Shown here in pieces: positions 1-8,357 of a stretch of DNA of 64,000 bases (position 1 is the stretch's first letter; every line of letters begins with the position of its first letter). Position numbers and translations under genes: made by a program. The stretch is from Streptomyces sp. NBC_01214 (GTDB lineage Bacteria > Actinomycetota > Actinomycetes > Streptomycetales > Streptomycetaceae). The stretch covers positions 1,364,001 through 1,428,000 of the forward strand of contig NZ_JAPEOS010000003.1 of the NCBI RefSeq assembly GCF_026340975.1, read 5' to 3'. The notes beneath the pieces are model-generated. The model saw nothing but the letters and a program-made list of their open reading frames with translations. It did no database searches and was not told where the DNA came from.

Positions 1-2
1 GG

Positions 3-1211
3 GCCACCGCCGAACCCCCGGCGGACCCGTACCTGTTCTCCGAGCAGTCCCTGGTGATGGGCCACCCCCACCACCCCGCCCCCAAGGCCCGCGGCGGGGC
101 GCCGGCCGGGAGCTGGCTGCCGTACGCGCCCGAGGCCCACGCCCGGTTCCCGCTGGTCTTCCTGGGGCTGCGCGAGGACCAGATGGTCGAGGAGGGCGGC
201 CCGGCCGCCTCCGCCGCCGTCGACGCCCTGGCCGACGCCCTCGACGGGCCGCGCCCGCCCGCCGGATACCGGCTGCTGCCCGCCCACCCCTGGCAGCTCG
301 ACCTGGTCGGCGAGCGGCCCGCGGTGCGCGAGGCCTTCGCCGACGGGCGGCTGCTGCGGCTCGGCACGACCCGCCGGCCGGCCTGGCCGACCGCATCGAT
401 CCGGACCCTGTACGTACCGGACGCGGCGGCCGACCTCTTCGTGAAGTTCAGCCTCGACGTCCGGATCACCAACGACGTGCGCCGGCTGTGGCGCCACGAC
501 CTGCTGAAGCTGCGCCGCACCGATGCGGCCGTCGAGGCCGGTTTCGCCGCCCTGCGCCCGACCGGATCGGCCGCGGCCTGGCTCCCGGACCGCGGCTACC
601 GCACCGCCGCCTTCGCCTTCGAGGAGCTCGCCGTCCTGGTCCGCGACGGCCTGCACGCGCACACCGTGCCCGGGGCCACGCCGCTGCTGGCCGCCGCGCT
701 CGCCGAGGGCTACCCGGGGAGCCCGCCGGCCGGGACCACCGACCCGGTCGGCTGGTGGCGGGCGTACCTGCGCCAGGTCGTGCCGCCGGTGCTGGAACTG
801 TTCGCCCGGCACGGCATCGTGCTGGAGGCCCACCTCCAGAACACCCTGGTCGCCGTCGACGCGGACGGCCTGCCGGTGCAGGCCCTCTTCCGGGACGCGG
901 AGGGGGTCAAGCTGCCGGCGGACCTGCCGCGGGCGGATGCCTGGCAGCGCCTGGTCTACTGCCTGGTCGTCAACAACCTGACGGAGATCGCGGGCGCGCT
1001 GTCCGGACGGCATCCGGACGTCTCGCCGCTGCTGTGGCGGGCCGCACGGGAGGAGTTCCTGAGCTACGACGCCGTCCGCGGGCTCCCCGAGATCGCGGAA
1101 CTGCTCGCCGCCGCGACCCTGCCGGGCAAGACCAACCTGCTGCTGCGCTGGACCCGGGCGGACGGCGCGGACGCCCGCTACCTGCCCCTGCCGAACCCGC
1201 TGCGCGGCTGA
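3..1211 (+). CDS. IucA/IucC-family siderophore synthetase (5' end cut by window)
   Basis: NRPS-independent siderophore synthetase: these enzymes use ATP to join a carboxylic acid to an amine or hydroxamate in the cytoplasm. The frame is open to the left edge, so the start lies outside. Near the visible N-terminus is the family motif GHPxHPxxKxRxG (about residues 20-31). Further on are KFSLDVRITNDVRR (about residues 140-155) and HLQNTL (about residue 277), which belong to the conserved catalytic core and the C-terminal FhuF-like part. About 400 residues are visible of a usual 550-600. It is probably the end of a siderophore cluster lying to the left; the substrate cannot be told from this part. 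No partner gene is present downstream. Confidence 0.93.
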   Translation, partial: ATAEPPADPYLFSEQSLVMGHPHHPAPKARGGAPAGSWLPYAPEAHARFPLVFLGLREDQMVEEGGPAASAAVDALADALDGPRPPAGYRLLPAHPWQLDLVGERPAVREAFADGRLLRLGTTRRPAWPTASIRTLYVPDAAADLFVKFSLDVRITNDVRRLWRHDLLKLRRTDAAVEAGFAALRPTGSAAAWLPDRGYRTAAFAFEELAVLVRDGLHAHTVPGATPLLAAALAEGYPGSPPAGTTDPVGWWRAYLRQVVPPVLELFARHGIVLEAHLQNTLVAVDADGLPVQALFRDAEGVKLPADLPRADAWQRLVYCLVVNNLTEIAGALSGRHPDVSPLLWRAAREEFLSYDAVRGLPEIAELLAAATLPGKTNLLLRWTRADGADARYLPLPNPLRG

Positions 1212-1255
1212 GGGGCGTCCCCCGTGCCTCCTGATCGGGGTGGGCGGCCCCTGAC

Positions 1256-1288
1256 CGATGTGGTGCCGATGTGATGCCGATGTGATCA
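1256..1288. repeat. Three tandem 11-bp direct repeats
   Basis: CGATGTGGTGC, CGATGTGATGC and CGATGTGATCA follow one another directly, 45 bp after the siderophore gene. The array sits between CCTGATC (1230-1236) and its inverted copy GATCAGG (1284-1290). It may be slippage or a remnant of a regulatory array. The region 1212-1962 (about 750 bp) has no convincing full gene. Confidence 0.55.
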
Positions 1289-1574
1289 GGTCTGGTTCTG
1301 GTTCGCTCGGGTGGGCGCGATTGATCCGCCCCCGGCCCGTATCCGCGAACCGCGTAGCGGAACCGCGTACGTCCGTCCCGCGCCGGCCCGCCGGCATCGC
1401 GTCCCCCACCGACCGGACCCCTCGCCTGCAAGGCGGCGCGCGACGAGCAGGTGCGCACGGGCACCATCGACGCAGTGGGCCGGTCGTGGCCCTCCACGCC
1501 GTACCTCGACGCCACGGGGACCGAGCTCCCGGCGGGCAGCGGCGTCACCCACGAGCGCCCTCGCAGAGGGGCGG

Positions 1575-1673
1575 TCAGAAGCTCCAGCTGTAGAGGCCGC
1601 CACCCGTGTTCACCGCAGACGCCGCGAGCCGGGCGACTCCCCGCAGGACGGCCAGTAGATCGTCGTCGGTCAT
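1575..1673 (-). CDS. Possible 32-residue small protein
   Basis: A short ORF reading MTDDDLLAVLRGV to a terminal GGGLYSWSF. A purine-rich stretch (GGACGGGGACGAC) lies directly before the ATG and could act as ribosome binding site. The sequence could form one amphipathic helix followed by a Gly/aromatic tail. No family is recognised. It could equally be a decayed gene start or chance; the surrounding DNA shows debris in both directions. Confidence 0.25.
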   Translation of the reverse strand: MTDDDLLAVLRGVARLAASAVNTGGGLYSWSF

Positions 1674-1883
1674 GTCGTCCCCGTCCTCGGACCGGAGCCG
1701 CGTGGTCCAGCGGCCTGCGACGCCCTGCTCGAGGACCTCATCAGCGCCGAGATCGGCACCGACACCCGCGCCTGGGTCACCGAACGCCCCCACCTCTTGG
1801 GCTGGCCCACCTGGCCCACCGGGCCCACCGGGCACGGCGACACCGACCAGCCGCCGGCCGCAGCCGCCCCGGCCCGACGCTGA
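1659..1883 (+). other. Possible 3' remnant of a gene
   Basis: A 74-codon open stretch with no good start codon reads like the end of a protein (ACDALLEDLISAEIG, then WVTERPHLLGWPTW) before a proline/alanine tail. It is bounded on the left by a stop at 1656. The balanced composition differs from the Arg/Pro-rich alternative frames, so it may be the tail of a gene whose front is lost. The family is not recognised. Confidence 0.25.
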
Positions 1884-1962
1884 GCCGAAGGCTCGTCCTG
1901 CGCGACCGGCCGACTGCCACGCGTGGCGGCTGTCCACCACGACCGGGAGTCGTTCCGACCGG

Positions 1963-2283
1963 TCACAGACCGGCGATGTCGCCGGCCCTCTTGAGCACGG
2001 AGTCGACCGCGTTCACCACGGAGTCGTGCCGCCTCGTGCGGGCCGCCCGGTCCGCCGGGACCAGCTGCGCGGCGGCCTGCACGGCGTAGGCGTCCGGGTC
2101 GCCGAAGGCGGTCTGCGGGTGCTCTCCCGTCTCGGCGCAGTGCGCCGTGACATCCTTGACCGCCTGGAGCACGACGGCCCGGTCCACGCCGGGCTGCATG
2201 GCCAGCCGTACCTGGAAGCGTGCCATCCACCTTTCGCGGTCCTTGTCCTTCGCCGCGTCCGTCGTCCGGTCCTTCTTCGCCAC
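1963..2283 (-). CDS. Small hypothetical protein, HAAS-like
   Basis: A 106-residue soluble protein. The GTG start is chosen because GGAGGA sits six bases upstream; an in-frame extension to 2514 has unnatural composition. The N-terminus is charged (AKKDRTTDAAKDKDRERW). The rest is helical and contains FGDPDAYAVQAAAQL, which resembles the Asp-Pro-Xaa-Xaa-Tyr pattern of HAAS-type small domains. No catalytic residues are evident. A membrane-protein reading frame lies just upstream on the same strand. Confidence 0.6.
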   Translation of the reverse strand: MAKKDRTTDAAKDKDRERWMARFQVRLAMQPGVDRAVVLQAVKDVTAHCAETGEHPQTAFGDPDAYAVQAAAQLVPADRAARTRRHDSVVNAVDSVLKRAGDIAGL

Positions 2284-2521
2284 GTTTTCCTCCAGGTGAT
2301 CGCAGCCGTCCGTCGTGTAGGGGGACGCCGGGGCATCGAAGTGGGTTGCGAGGGCTCGACGTTCGGCCGGCCGCGACGACGACCTCGGTCTCGTAGCGCG
2401 GCTCCACCTCCCGCACGGTGGGGGTCCCGCCGAGCCGCTCGCCCTTCGGCCCGAACCGTTCCTCGGGGAAACCGACCGGGAAAGCGCTGTTCTCGCGCTG
2501 GCGCGAATCCGCACCTTCCGA

Positions 2522-2713
2522 CGCCCTACGGGCCGGGTCGGGACGAGAACGGTCCCAGCGGTGTTGCGCGATCACCAGCGACGCTCCCGCCAGGGCGGCG
2601 GCGAGCAACTGCGACAGCGCCGTCCGGCGCGCACGGAACACGAGGGCGAGGACCGCGACCACGAGCACGGTCACGAGGACACCCTGGATCCGGGCCGTGT
2701 AGGCGGGGCCCAT
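2522..2713 (-). other. Front part of a small membrane protein, 3' end unresolved
   Basis: From an ATG at 2713 the translation begins MGPAYTARIQG and shows two hydrophobic segments: about residues 10-26 (VLVTVLVVAVLALVF) and 31-47 (ALSQLLAAALAGASLVI), with basic residues between them. This supports a two-helix membrane protein. The frame then stays open to 1670, straight through the well-started gene 1963-2283 on the same strand. Either the true stop was lost by a frameshift near 2300-2500 or the proteins overlap. Only the N-terminal part is given here. Confidence 0.45.
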
Positions 2714-2751
2714 CGCGCCGGGCCCACGGTGTCCGGACCTTCTTCGGGGGG

Positions 2752-3735
2752 TTACGCCGCGGAGAGGCCCAGCAGGTCCGCAGCGTTCGTGTCGAGGATC
2801 GCCGTGGCCTCCTCCTGGGTGAGCCCCGACTCGCAGACGTAGTCCACGGACCGTACGAAGACCTCGTCGTCCTCGTACGGGAAGTCCGTGCCGAGCACGA
2901 GTCGACCGGCCCCGAAGGACGCGGCCGCGGCGGCCAGTGCCGGTCCGTGCACATGGCTGACCGTGTCGTACCAGAGGCGGCCGACGGCCACCGAGGGGAG
3001 TTCCGGGGTCCGTGGGGACTCGAAGGCCAGATGGTCGTCGAGCCGGCGGGGCAGCAGGGGGAGGGCGCCGCCCAGGTGCGAGGCCAGGATGCGCATCCGC
3101 GGATAGCGTGCCGGAAGGCCTGCGAGGATCAGGTGCATGATCGCCACCGTGTCCTCGACCGGTGCCCCCACCATCCAGGTCATGTCGTGCTCGGTGATCA
3201 GCGGGCTGGCGGCACCCTCGCCGGACGGATGGATGCACAGGACGGCGCTGCGCCGGTCGAGCTCCTCGTAGAGGGGGTGGAACAGGGGGTCGGCCAGGGT
3301 GTGGCCGAGTACGATCGTGGTCACGCCGACGCCGACCGCGCCGAGGTCGTCGAAGGCCCGGGTGACCTCGTGCAGCGCGGCGTCGACGTGGGGGAGGGGC
3401 AGCGCGGCGAAGGCCCGGAACCGTCCCGGGAAACGGGCCACCAGCTCGGCGTACGAGTCGTTCGCCGCACGGGCCAGCGCCACGGCTTCGGGTTCGCCGG
3501 GCAGGTGCGGGGACTGCGGCGCCACGGAGAGCACCTGGAGGTCGATTCCGGCCCGGTCCATCAAAGCGAACCGGTGGTCCAGATCGGCCGCGGTCGCGTC
3601 GGCGCCGAGCTCACGCTGGGTGCCCGTGTCGGTCTTGCCCAGCCGTTCGAGCCGGTCGAGGTAGTCCACGGTCCACAGATGTGCGTGGACGTCGATGCGC
3701 AGAGCGCTCACCCTTCGATGGAACGCCTCTCGCAC
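2752..3735 (-). CDS. Amidohydrolase-2 family metal-dependent hydrolase/decarboxylase
   Basis: A TIM-barrel amidohydrolase of the aminocarboxymuconate-semialdehyde decarboxylase type. Near the N-terminus is DVHAHLW, the HxH metal site of strand 1. Also visible are CIHPSGEG around residue 165, ASHLGGALP around 220 (His of strand 6) and LGTDFPYEDD around 285, whose Asp is the usual catalytic/metal residue. About 327 residues is normal for the family, which removes CO2 or hydrolyses aromatic-ring breakdown products. The first codon is uncertain: GTG at 3735 has no clear ribosome site, and GTG at 3711 (8 codons later) follows AAGG. The substrate is not predictable. Confidence 0.85.
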   Translation of the reverse strand: MREAFHRRVSALRIDVHAHLWTVDYLDRLERLGKTDTGTQRELGADATAADLDHRFALMDRAGIDLQVLSVAPQSPHLPGEPEAVALARAANDSYAELVARFPGRFRAFAALPLPHVDAALHEVTRAFDDLGAVGVGVTTIVLGHTLADPLFHPLYEELDRRSAVLCIHPSGEGAASPLITEHDMTWMVGAPVEDTVAIMHLILAGLPARYPRMRILASHLGGALPLLPRRLDDHLAFESPRTPELPSVAVGRLWYDTVSHVHGPALAAAAASFGAGRLVLGTDFPYEDDEVFVRSVDYVCESGLTQEEATAILDTNAADLLGLSAA

Positions 3736-3864
3736 GGCGCGGGCCAGTCGACCGGGCTCCCGCGGGCTTCCCGGCGCCGTGACCGGCAGGATCCGACGGA
3801 CCTCCGCCCCGACCGCCCCTCCTCGCCCGCCCCATCCCCTCCTCGCTCCGCCCGCCGCGGGGTC

Positions 3865-4731
3865 CTAGTGACGGAAGTGGGCGCGGTGTTCGTGGAGGAA
3901 GGCGTCGAGGGTGCGGGGCGGGCGGCCCAAGACGTCGCTGACGGTGGTGGTGGGGGCTTCGGGCCGGGTGACGGCGAGTTGCTGGATCTCCGTCACGTGC
4001 TCGGCGAGCCAGCCGGGCATGTGGGCGTTGCGGATGAGGTGGTGGCGCAGTTCGTCCGGGGCGAGGTCGACGTAGCGGATCCGGCAGCCGGTCAGGGCGG
4101 TGAGCCGCGAGGCGAGTTCGGGGTGGGAGACGGCTTCGGGTCCGGTCAGCGCGTAGGTGCCGCCGGCCAGGTCCGGCCGGGTGAGGGCGGCGGCGGCGAC
4201 GTCGCCGATGTCGCGGCAGTCGACGTAGTTGCAGGGCGCGTCGCCCATGGTGCCGAGGATGACTCCCTCGGCGACTGCGGGAGCCAGCCGCAGGAGGTTC
4301 TGCGTGAACGCGTACGGGCGCAGGATGGTGTGGGTGAGGCCACGGGCGCGCAGGTGTTCCTCGACGGCGTGGTGTCCGCGGGAGACGGCGACCGGAGAGT
4401 TGGGTTCGGCGGCGGGTGCAGAGATCTTGACGATGTGTCCGATGCCGGCGCGAACGGCGATGTCGACGACGCGGGTTTCGAGTTCGACCTGCGCGGGGCC
4501 GTTGGCCATGGTGAGGAAGAGTTGGCCGGCGCCCTCGAAGGCGGTGCGCAGGGAGTCGGGGTCGGTGGCGTCGGCGTACCGGACCTCGACGCGCGACTGG
4601 TGCGCGCCGGTCGTGCCGGGGATCGGCGCGTGCGGGGTGCGGGTCAGCGCGCGGACGGGTGTGCCGAGGGCGAGGAGGCTGTGGACCAGGGCGTTCCCGG
4701 TCGCTCCGGTCGCTCCCATGACGACGATCAT
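3865..4731 (-). CDS. NmrA-like NAD(P)-binding reductase/regulator
   Basis: Atypical short-chain dehydrogenase of the NmrA/SDR-a5 group, 288 residues. The dinucleotide-binding motif GATGATG is at residues 6-12. ILRPYAFTQN near residue 155 is typical of the family, which lacks the usual catalytic Tyr-Lys pair. Members bind NADP and act as quinone reductases or redox-sensing regulators. AAGGAA lies about ten bases before the ATG. It follows the membrane-protein gene 4783-5274 by 51 bp on the same strand and is probably co-transcribed with it from the MarR-type promoter near 5350. Confidence 0.85.
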   Translation of the reverse strand: MIVVMGATGATGNALVHSLLALGTPVRALTRTPHAPIPGTTGAHQSRVEVRYADATDPDSLRTAFEGAGQLFLTMANGPAQVELETRVVDIAVRAGIGHIVKISAPAAEPNSPVAVSRGHHAVEEHLRARGLTHTILRPYAFTQNLLRLAPAVAEGVILGTMGDAPCNYVDCRDIGDVAAAALTRPDLAGGTYALTGPEAVSHPELASRLTALTGCRIRYVDLAPDELRHHLIRNAHMPGWLAEHVTEIQQLAVTRPEAPTTTVSDVLGRPPRTLDAFLHEHRAHFRH

Positions 4732-4782
4732 CGTGTGCTCATTCCTTTGTGGTGTTCCGGCGACGGGTGTCGCCGGGGCGGG

Positions 4783-5274
4783 TCATGCCGGTGGCGCCGT
4801 GGTGGTGCTGCGCCAGCGCAGGGTGACGATGGTGGTGGCGAGGGCTGCGGAGACGGGCAGGTCCACGCGCAGGCGCTCCAGCCACGGGGTGGACGGGACC
4901 GGGGTGTGGGCGGGTAGCCACTGGGCGGTGAACCACCCCAGCAGGGCCGCCGCCCCGACGGCGGTGATGACGAGTACGGCGGTCAGGACGCCGCGCGGCG
5001 CGGCGAGGGTCCACCGGCGGGGCCGTCCGCCGTGGCGCAGCCAGGTGCCGATCAGGAACGCCACTACGGCGGACGTGCCGGCGATGGAGGTGCAGGAGGC
5101 CACGGCCAGGTCCCGCTGCCCGGTGACGGCCCCGGCGGCACCGGCCGTCAGCGCGGGGGCGGCGTAAGCGGTCAGTACCTCACGCCACAGGGTGAACGGC
5201 CGGGTTGGCCGCGGCGGCCGCGGTGGCCGGGAGGCTGCTCGGTCGGGGCTGGTTCTGTGCTTCTGCGCGGTCAT
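4783..5274 (-). CDS. Hypothetical four-helix membrane protein
   Basis: 163 residues. A proline/arginine-rich N-terminal tail is followed by about four hydrophobic segments (roughly residues 36-55, 62-80, 96-118 and 140-158), with tryptophans at the membrane edges. AGAGG precedes the ATG. No family is recognised. It is first in a likely operon with the NmrA-type reductase. Its promoter carries a box also found at the promoter of the neighbouring MarR gene, so it is probably a MarR target and may be a small exporter or stress membrane protein. Confidence 0.6.
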   Translation of the reverse strand: MTAQKHRTSPDRAASRPPRPPRPTRPFTLWREVLTAYAAPALTAGAAGAVTGQRDLAVASCTSIAGTSAVVAFLIGTWLRHGGRPRRWTLAAPRGVLTAVLVITAVGAAALLGWFTAQWLPAHTPVPSTPWLERLRVDLPVSAALATTIVTLRWRSTTTAPPA

Positions 5275-5344
5275 GCTGGCCTCTTTCTCGTTCGGCTGAG
5301 GGAAGCGAGGGGGTGCGACGGTGGGGTGTCGACCTGCTCCACCC

Positions 5345-5377
5345 AGTTAATTAGGCAGCTAACTATTACTGTGTAAA
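5345..5377 (-). promoter_or_regulatory. Promoter and MarR-type operator of the 5274-3865 operon
   Basis: On the minus strand, TTTACA (5372-5377) and TAATTA (5348-5353) are 18 bp apart, a reasonable -35/-10 pair. An imperfect palindrome with arms AGTTA/TAACT covers 5345-5364 and contains GGCAGCTAAC. The same core, GGCGGCTAAC, lies in the MarR gene's own promoter at 5969-5978. Confidence 0.55.
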
Positions 5378-5404
5378 AAGGGCCCCGTCCTGCGGAACGG
5401 AGCC
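5375..5404 (-). terminator. Rho-independent terminator of the MarR gene
   Basis: On the minus strand the hairpin arms GGCTCCGT and ACGGGGCC (5381-5404) are followed by CTTTTT. It lies 35 bp after the MarR stop codon and overlaps the -35 region of the next operon. Confidence 0.75.
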
Positions 5405-5438
5405 GAAACGGCCGTGGGTGGGGTGGGGTGGGGTGGGG

Positions 5439-5957
5439 TCAGTCCGCCGTCAGGGCCGTACTGCCGCGCACGACGCGGGCGAGCAGGTCCAGGAATACGG
5501 CACGCTCCTCGACGGAAAGGTCGCCCACCATCGCCTCCAGCCGCCCGAAGTGCTCGGACGCCATGTCCCGCAGGCGCTGCGCCCCGCGCGCGGTCAGGAC
5601 GGCCGCCGTGCCCCGGCCGTCCTCGGTGGACGGGCGGCGTGCGACCAGGCCTTCGCGTTCCAGGCCGTCCAGCAGTCCGGTCACCGTGGCCCTGGAGACG
5701 TCGAGGTCGACCGCGAGGCGCGAGGGGGACTTCTCCCCGCCGTGGTCCTCGAGGTCGGCGAGCAGGCGGTAGCGCCCCGTCGACAGGCCGAACCGGGCGA
5801 AGTGCGCCTCGGCGGCCCGGCCGACCCGCGCACCCGCCGAGATCAGTCGTACCGCGACCAGTACCGCCTGTGGATCGACCTCCAGGCCGTAGTGCTCGAC
5901 CTGCCGTCTGGCCTGGTCCAGCGTGGGCGCCTCGCCGTCGATGCCGTCCCTCGTCAT
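5439..5957 (-). CDS. MarR-family transcriptional regulator
   Basis: 172-residue winged-helix repressor. The HTH is around residues 80-110 (SRLAVDLDVSRATVTGLLDGLEREGLV), followed by the charged wing RRPSTEDGRGTAAV and C-terminal dimer helices. The ATG at 5957 is preferred over the frame's extension to 6074. It sits six bases after a -10 box with no ribosome site, so the mRNA is probably leaderless. Its own promoter and that of the downstream membrane-protein/NmrA operon share a GGCRGCTAAC box. This suggests autoregulation plus control of those two genes, released by an unknown phenolic or oxidant ligand. Confidence 0.88.
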   Translation of the reverse strand: MTRDGIDGEAPTLDQARRQVEHYGLEVDPQAVLVAVRLISAGARVGRAAEAHFARFGLSTGRYRLLADLEDHGGEKSPSRLAVDLDVSRATVTGLLDGLEREGLVARRPSTEDGRGTAAVLTARGAQRLRDMASEHFGRLEAMVGDLSVEERAVFLDLLARVVRGSTALTAD

Positions 5958-5960
5958 GAA

Positions 5961-5993
5961 AGTAATATGGCGGCTAACCACATGCCCCGTCAA
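5961..5993 (-). promoter_or_regulatory. Leaderless promoter of the MarR gene with operator box
   Basis: On the minus strand TTGACG (5988-5993) and CATATT (5964-5969) are 18 bp apart. Six bases after the -10 box comes the A of the ATG at 5957, so the transcript should start at the start codon. GGCGGCTAAC (5969-5978) lies in the spacer, where a bound repressor would block polymerase. Confidence 0.55.
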
Positions 5994-6084
5994 GGGGTTC
6001 GGGTCCTTGTGGGGGTGGTCGCGCGTGGGGGCGGAATCGGCCAATCCGGGTCGTGTGCCCCGATCCGCCCTCACGAAAGGTATA

Positions 6085-6103
6085 GACCAATGCTACGTTG
6101 GTC
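6085..6103. promoter_or_regulatory. Inverted repeat, likely operator of the GntR gene
   Basis: GACCAA and TTGGTC are separated by 7 bp, about 45 bp before the GntR start. The size and position suit a dimeric GntR/HutC autoregulator. Confidence 0.5.
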
Positions 6104-6146
6104 GGGCAGACCGCGCAGTCCTTGACCACCCGTCAGAGGAGAAGTC

Positions 6147-6929
6147 ATGCCCTCCCCTTCGCGGGGCGGCGGCCAGGCCGCCATGCCCAAGTACCAGTGG
6201 ATCGCCGCAGCGCTGCGCCGCGATCTCGACCGCGCCGCGCACACCCCCGGCGGCAGACTGCCGTCCGAACGCAGCCTCGCCGCCCGCTACCAGGTCAACC
6301 GGCAGACCATCAGGGCGGCCCTCCAGTACCTGCGCGAGGACGGCCTCGTCGTCACCGGCCGCCGCGGCACCCGCCCCGCCGTCCCCGCCCTGGCCGCCGT
6401 CTCCGTCGTCCCGGCCAAGGAGCCCTCCGCGGGGCCCGCGCACATTCGGAGCTGGGTCACCTTCGTCACCGTCCCGCCCTCGCTCGGCGCGTTCCTCGGC
6501 ATGGCCGGGGGAGACCGCACCGTGGTCCATCACCACCGCGAACGCGGCCCGGCCGGTGAGACCCTCCGGGACGCCGTCACCTACATCAGCCCCGGAGCCG
6601 TCGCGCGGAGTCCGGAGCTGACCGCCCTCCGGAACCGGGCGGCGACCGCGACCGCCCGCGGGGAGGACCTGACCCCCCTGCACCGCTGGCTGGACCGCGC
6701 CGCCACGGCCGGCCGGGTCGCCGAGACCCTCACCATGACCCGCGTCACCCACCCGCAGGCCGTCGCCCCGGCCTCCGCTCCGGTCTGCGGGCTGACCGTG
6801 CGCCGCACCCTTCACGACAGCTCCGGCCGGCTGCTGGCCGTCACCGACCTGGCCTTCCCCACCTGGGACCGCCTGACCTTCCACCGTGACCGGCGCGACC
6901 GCGCGACCACCGGTTTCCGCATCACGTAA
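6147..6929 (+). CDS. GntR/HutC-family regulator with UTRA-like domain
   Basis: 260 residues. The N-terminal winged HTH spans about residues 14-78, with the GntR signature GGRLPSERSLAARYQVNRQT followed by IRAALQYLREDGLV. The rest matches the position and size of a UTRA effector domain but is divergent. GAGGAG lies six bases before the ATG. An internal ATG at 6183 (MPKYQW) is an alternative start and leaves the HTH intact. The gene stands alone, with an inverted repeat upstream and a strong hairpin after it. The effector is unknown; no catabolic neighbour suggests one. Confidence 0.85.
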   Translation: MPSPSRGGGQAAMPKYQWIAAALRRDLDRAAHTPGGRLPSERSLAARYQVNRQTIRAALQYLREDGLVVTGRRGTRPAVPALAAVSVVPAKEPSAGPAHIRSWVTFVTVPPSLGAFLGMAGGDRTVVHHHRERGPAGETLRDAVTYISPGAVARSPELTALRNRAATATARGEDLTPLHRWLDRAATAGRVAETLTMTRVTHPQAVAPASAPVCGLTVRRTLHDSSGRLLAVTDLAFPTWDRLTFHRDRRDRATTGFRIT

Positions 6930-6980
6930 CGGCCGGACCCGCGCTGTGGCCTCGACCACACCCCGGGCGGCGGCGCACCG

Positions 6981-7009
6981 GGCCCGGCGGCCGGACCGAC
7001 CGCCGGGCC
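6981..7009 (+). terminator. Hairpin after the GntR gene
   Basis: Perfect 10-bp arms GGCCCGGCGG/CCGCCGGGCC with a 9-base loop, 52 bp after the stop. There is no T-run, as is common in Streptomyces terminators. The gap 6930-7295 holds nothing else recognisable. Confidence 0.55.
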
Positions 7010-7295
7010 GCAGCCCCAACTTCCCTCCCGGGAAGGGGCGTACCCGGCGGCGGTCATCCGCGACCGACCGCCCCCGCGCGCGGATCCGCCAACGGGGCCC
7101 CCGTGCCCCGAAAGTGAGGAGGATCACCCCGGCGTTTGCTCAGGTGAATGCAGGGCATCGGCGCTGCTGGAGCGGAACCATGTCCTCCGGCCCATCGCGG
7201 CGGAGGACACGGCGCACACGGGCAGATCCCGTCCCGCTCCGCGGCCCGCCGCTCCGTCGGCGCGCGCCGTACTTGGTACGACCCGTGAGGTGTAT

Positions 7296-8357
7296 GTGTC
7301 CACGCTCCAGGCCGAGCACGTCTACAAGGTGTTCGGGAGGCGCCCCGCCGACAGCGCGGCCGCCGTCCGCGCGCTCGAAAGCGGCGTAGGCCGCGAAGAG
7401 TTGCGCGCCGACGGAACCACCGCTGCCGTGATCGACGCCTCCTTCGACGTCCGGCCCGGCCAGATCTTCGTCGTCATGGGTCTGTCCGGGTCGGGCAAGT
7501 CCACTCTGCTGCGCATGCTGAACGGCCTGCTGGAACCCACCGCGGGACGCATCCTCTTCGGCGGCCAGGACCTCACCGCGCTGAGCGCGAACGAGCTGCG
7601 CCGCGTACGGTCCACGAAGATCTCCATGGTCTTCCAGCACTTCGCGCTGTTCCCGCACCGTAACGTGCTGGAGAACGCCGGCTACGGCCTCGAGGTGCAG
7701 GGCGTGCCCCGCGCCGAGCGCGAGCGGCGCGCCGCCGAGGCCCTGGCCCTGTGCGGCCTGGAAGGCTGGGAGAAGTCCTGGCCCGACGAGCTCTCCGGCG
7801 GCATGCAGCAGCGGGTCGGTCTCGCCCGGGCCCTGGCCACCGACGCCGAGCTCCTGCTGATGGACGAGTCCTTCAGCGCGCTGGACCCGCTGATCCGCCG
7901 CGACATGCAGGACCAGCTGCTGGAGCTCCAGCGCACGCTGAAGAAGACCATCGTCTTCATCACCCACGACCTCAACGAGGCCATGCGCCTCGGCGACGGC
8001 ATCGCCGTCATGCGCGACGGCCGCATCGTCCAGCAGGGCACCGCCGAGGACATCCTCACCCGTCCCGCGGACGACTACGTCGCCTCCTTCATCCAGGACG
8101 TGGACCGCTCCCGGGTCCTGACGGCCGACGCCGTCATGGACGATCCGGAACCGGCCGCCGACGCCTGTGACTGCCCCACCGTCACCGCCGGGACCCCGCT
8201 CGCCGACCTGTGCGCGGTCAGCGCCCGCGTCCCGCACGCGGTCGCCGTCACCGGCGCGGACGGCGCCGTCATCGGCTCCGTGCCCCAGGACCGTCTCATC
8301 GCCTTCATCGGCGACGAGCAGCGACCCCCGATGTACTGCGCGGAGGTGGCCGCCTGA
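7296..8357 (+). CDS. Glycine betaine/proline ABC importer, ATP-binding subunit
   Basis: ATPase of an osmoprotectant importer of the ProV/OpuAA type, 353 residues. Walker A GLSGSGKS lies near residue 65, the Q-loop in VFQHFALFP, the ABC signature ELSGGMQQR around 165, Walker B ELLLMDES and the switch His in FITHDLNEA. After the ATPase comes a single divergent CBS-like regulatory segment (about residues 280-350). GAGG precedes GTG 7296; another GTG at 7290 is possible. The stop shares one base with the start of the permease gene, so the two are translated together. It powers uptake of betaine-type solutes under osmotic stress. Confidence 0.93.
   Translation: MSTLQAEHVYKVFGRRPADSAAAVRALESGVGREELRADGTTAAVIDASFDVRPGQIFVVMGLSGSGKSTLLRMLNGLLEPTAGRILFGGQDLTALSANELRRVRSTKISMVFQHFALFPHRNVLENAGYGLEVQGVPRAERERRAAEALALCGLEGWEKSWPDELSGGMQQRVGLARALATDAELLLMDESFSALDPLIRRDMQDQLLELQRTLKKTIVFITHDLNEAMRLGDGIAVMRDGRIVQQGTAEDILTRPADDYVASFIQDVDRSRVLTADAVMDDPEPAADACDCPTVTAGTPLADLCAVSARVPHAVAVTGADGAVIGSVPQDRLIAFIGDEQRPPMYCAEVAA

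Noticed and set aside
1606..4917. 1,103-codon plus-strand ORF
   Set aside because: Arg/Pro/Gly-rich antisense shadow of the minus-strand amidohydrolase, NmrA and small genes; no start or domain.
6930..7295. Riboswitch in front of the betaine importer
   Set aside because: Looked for conserved pairing and long leader elements; only the GntR hairpin is clear.
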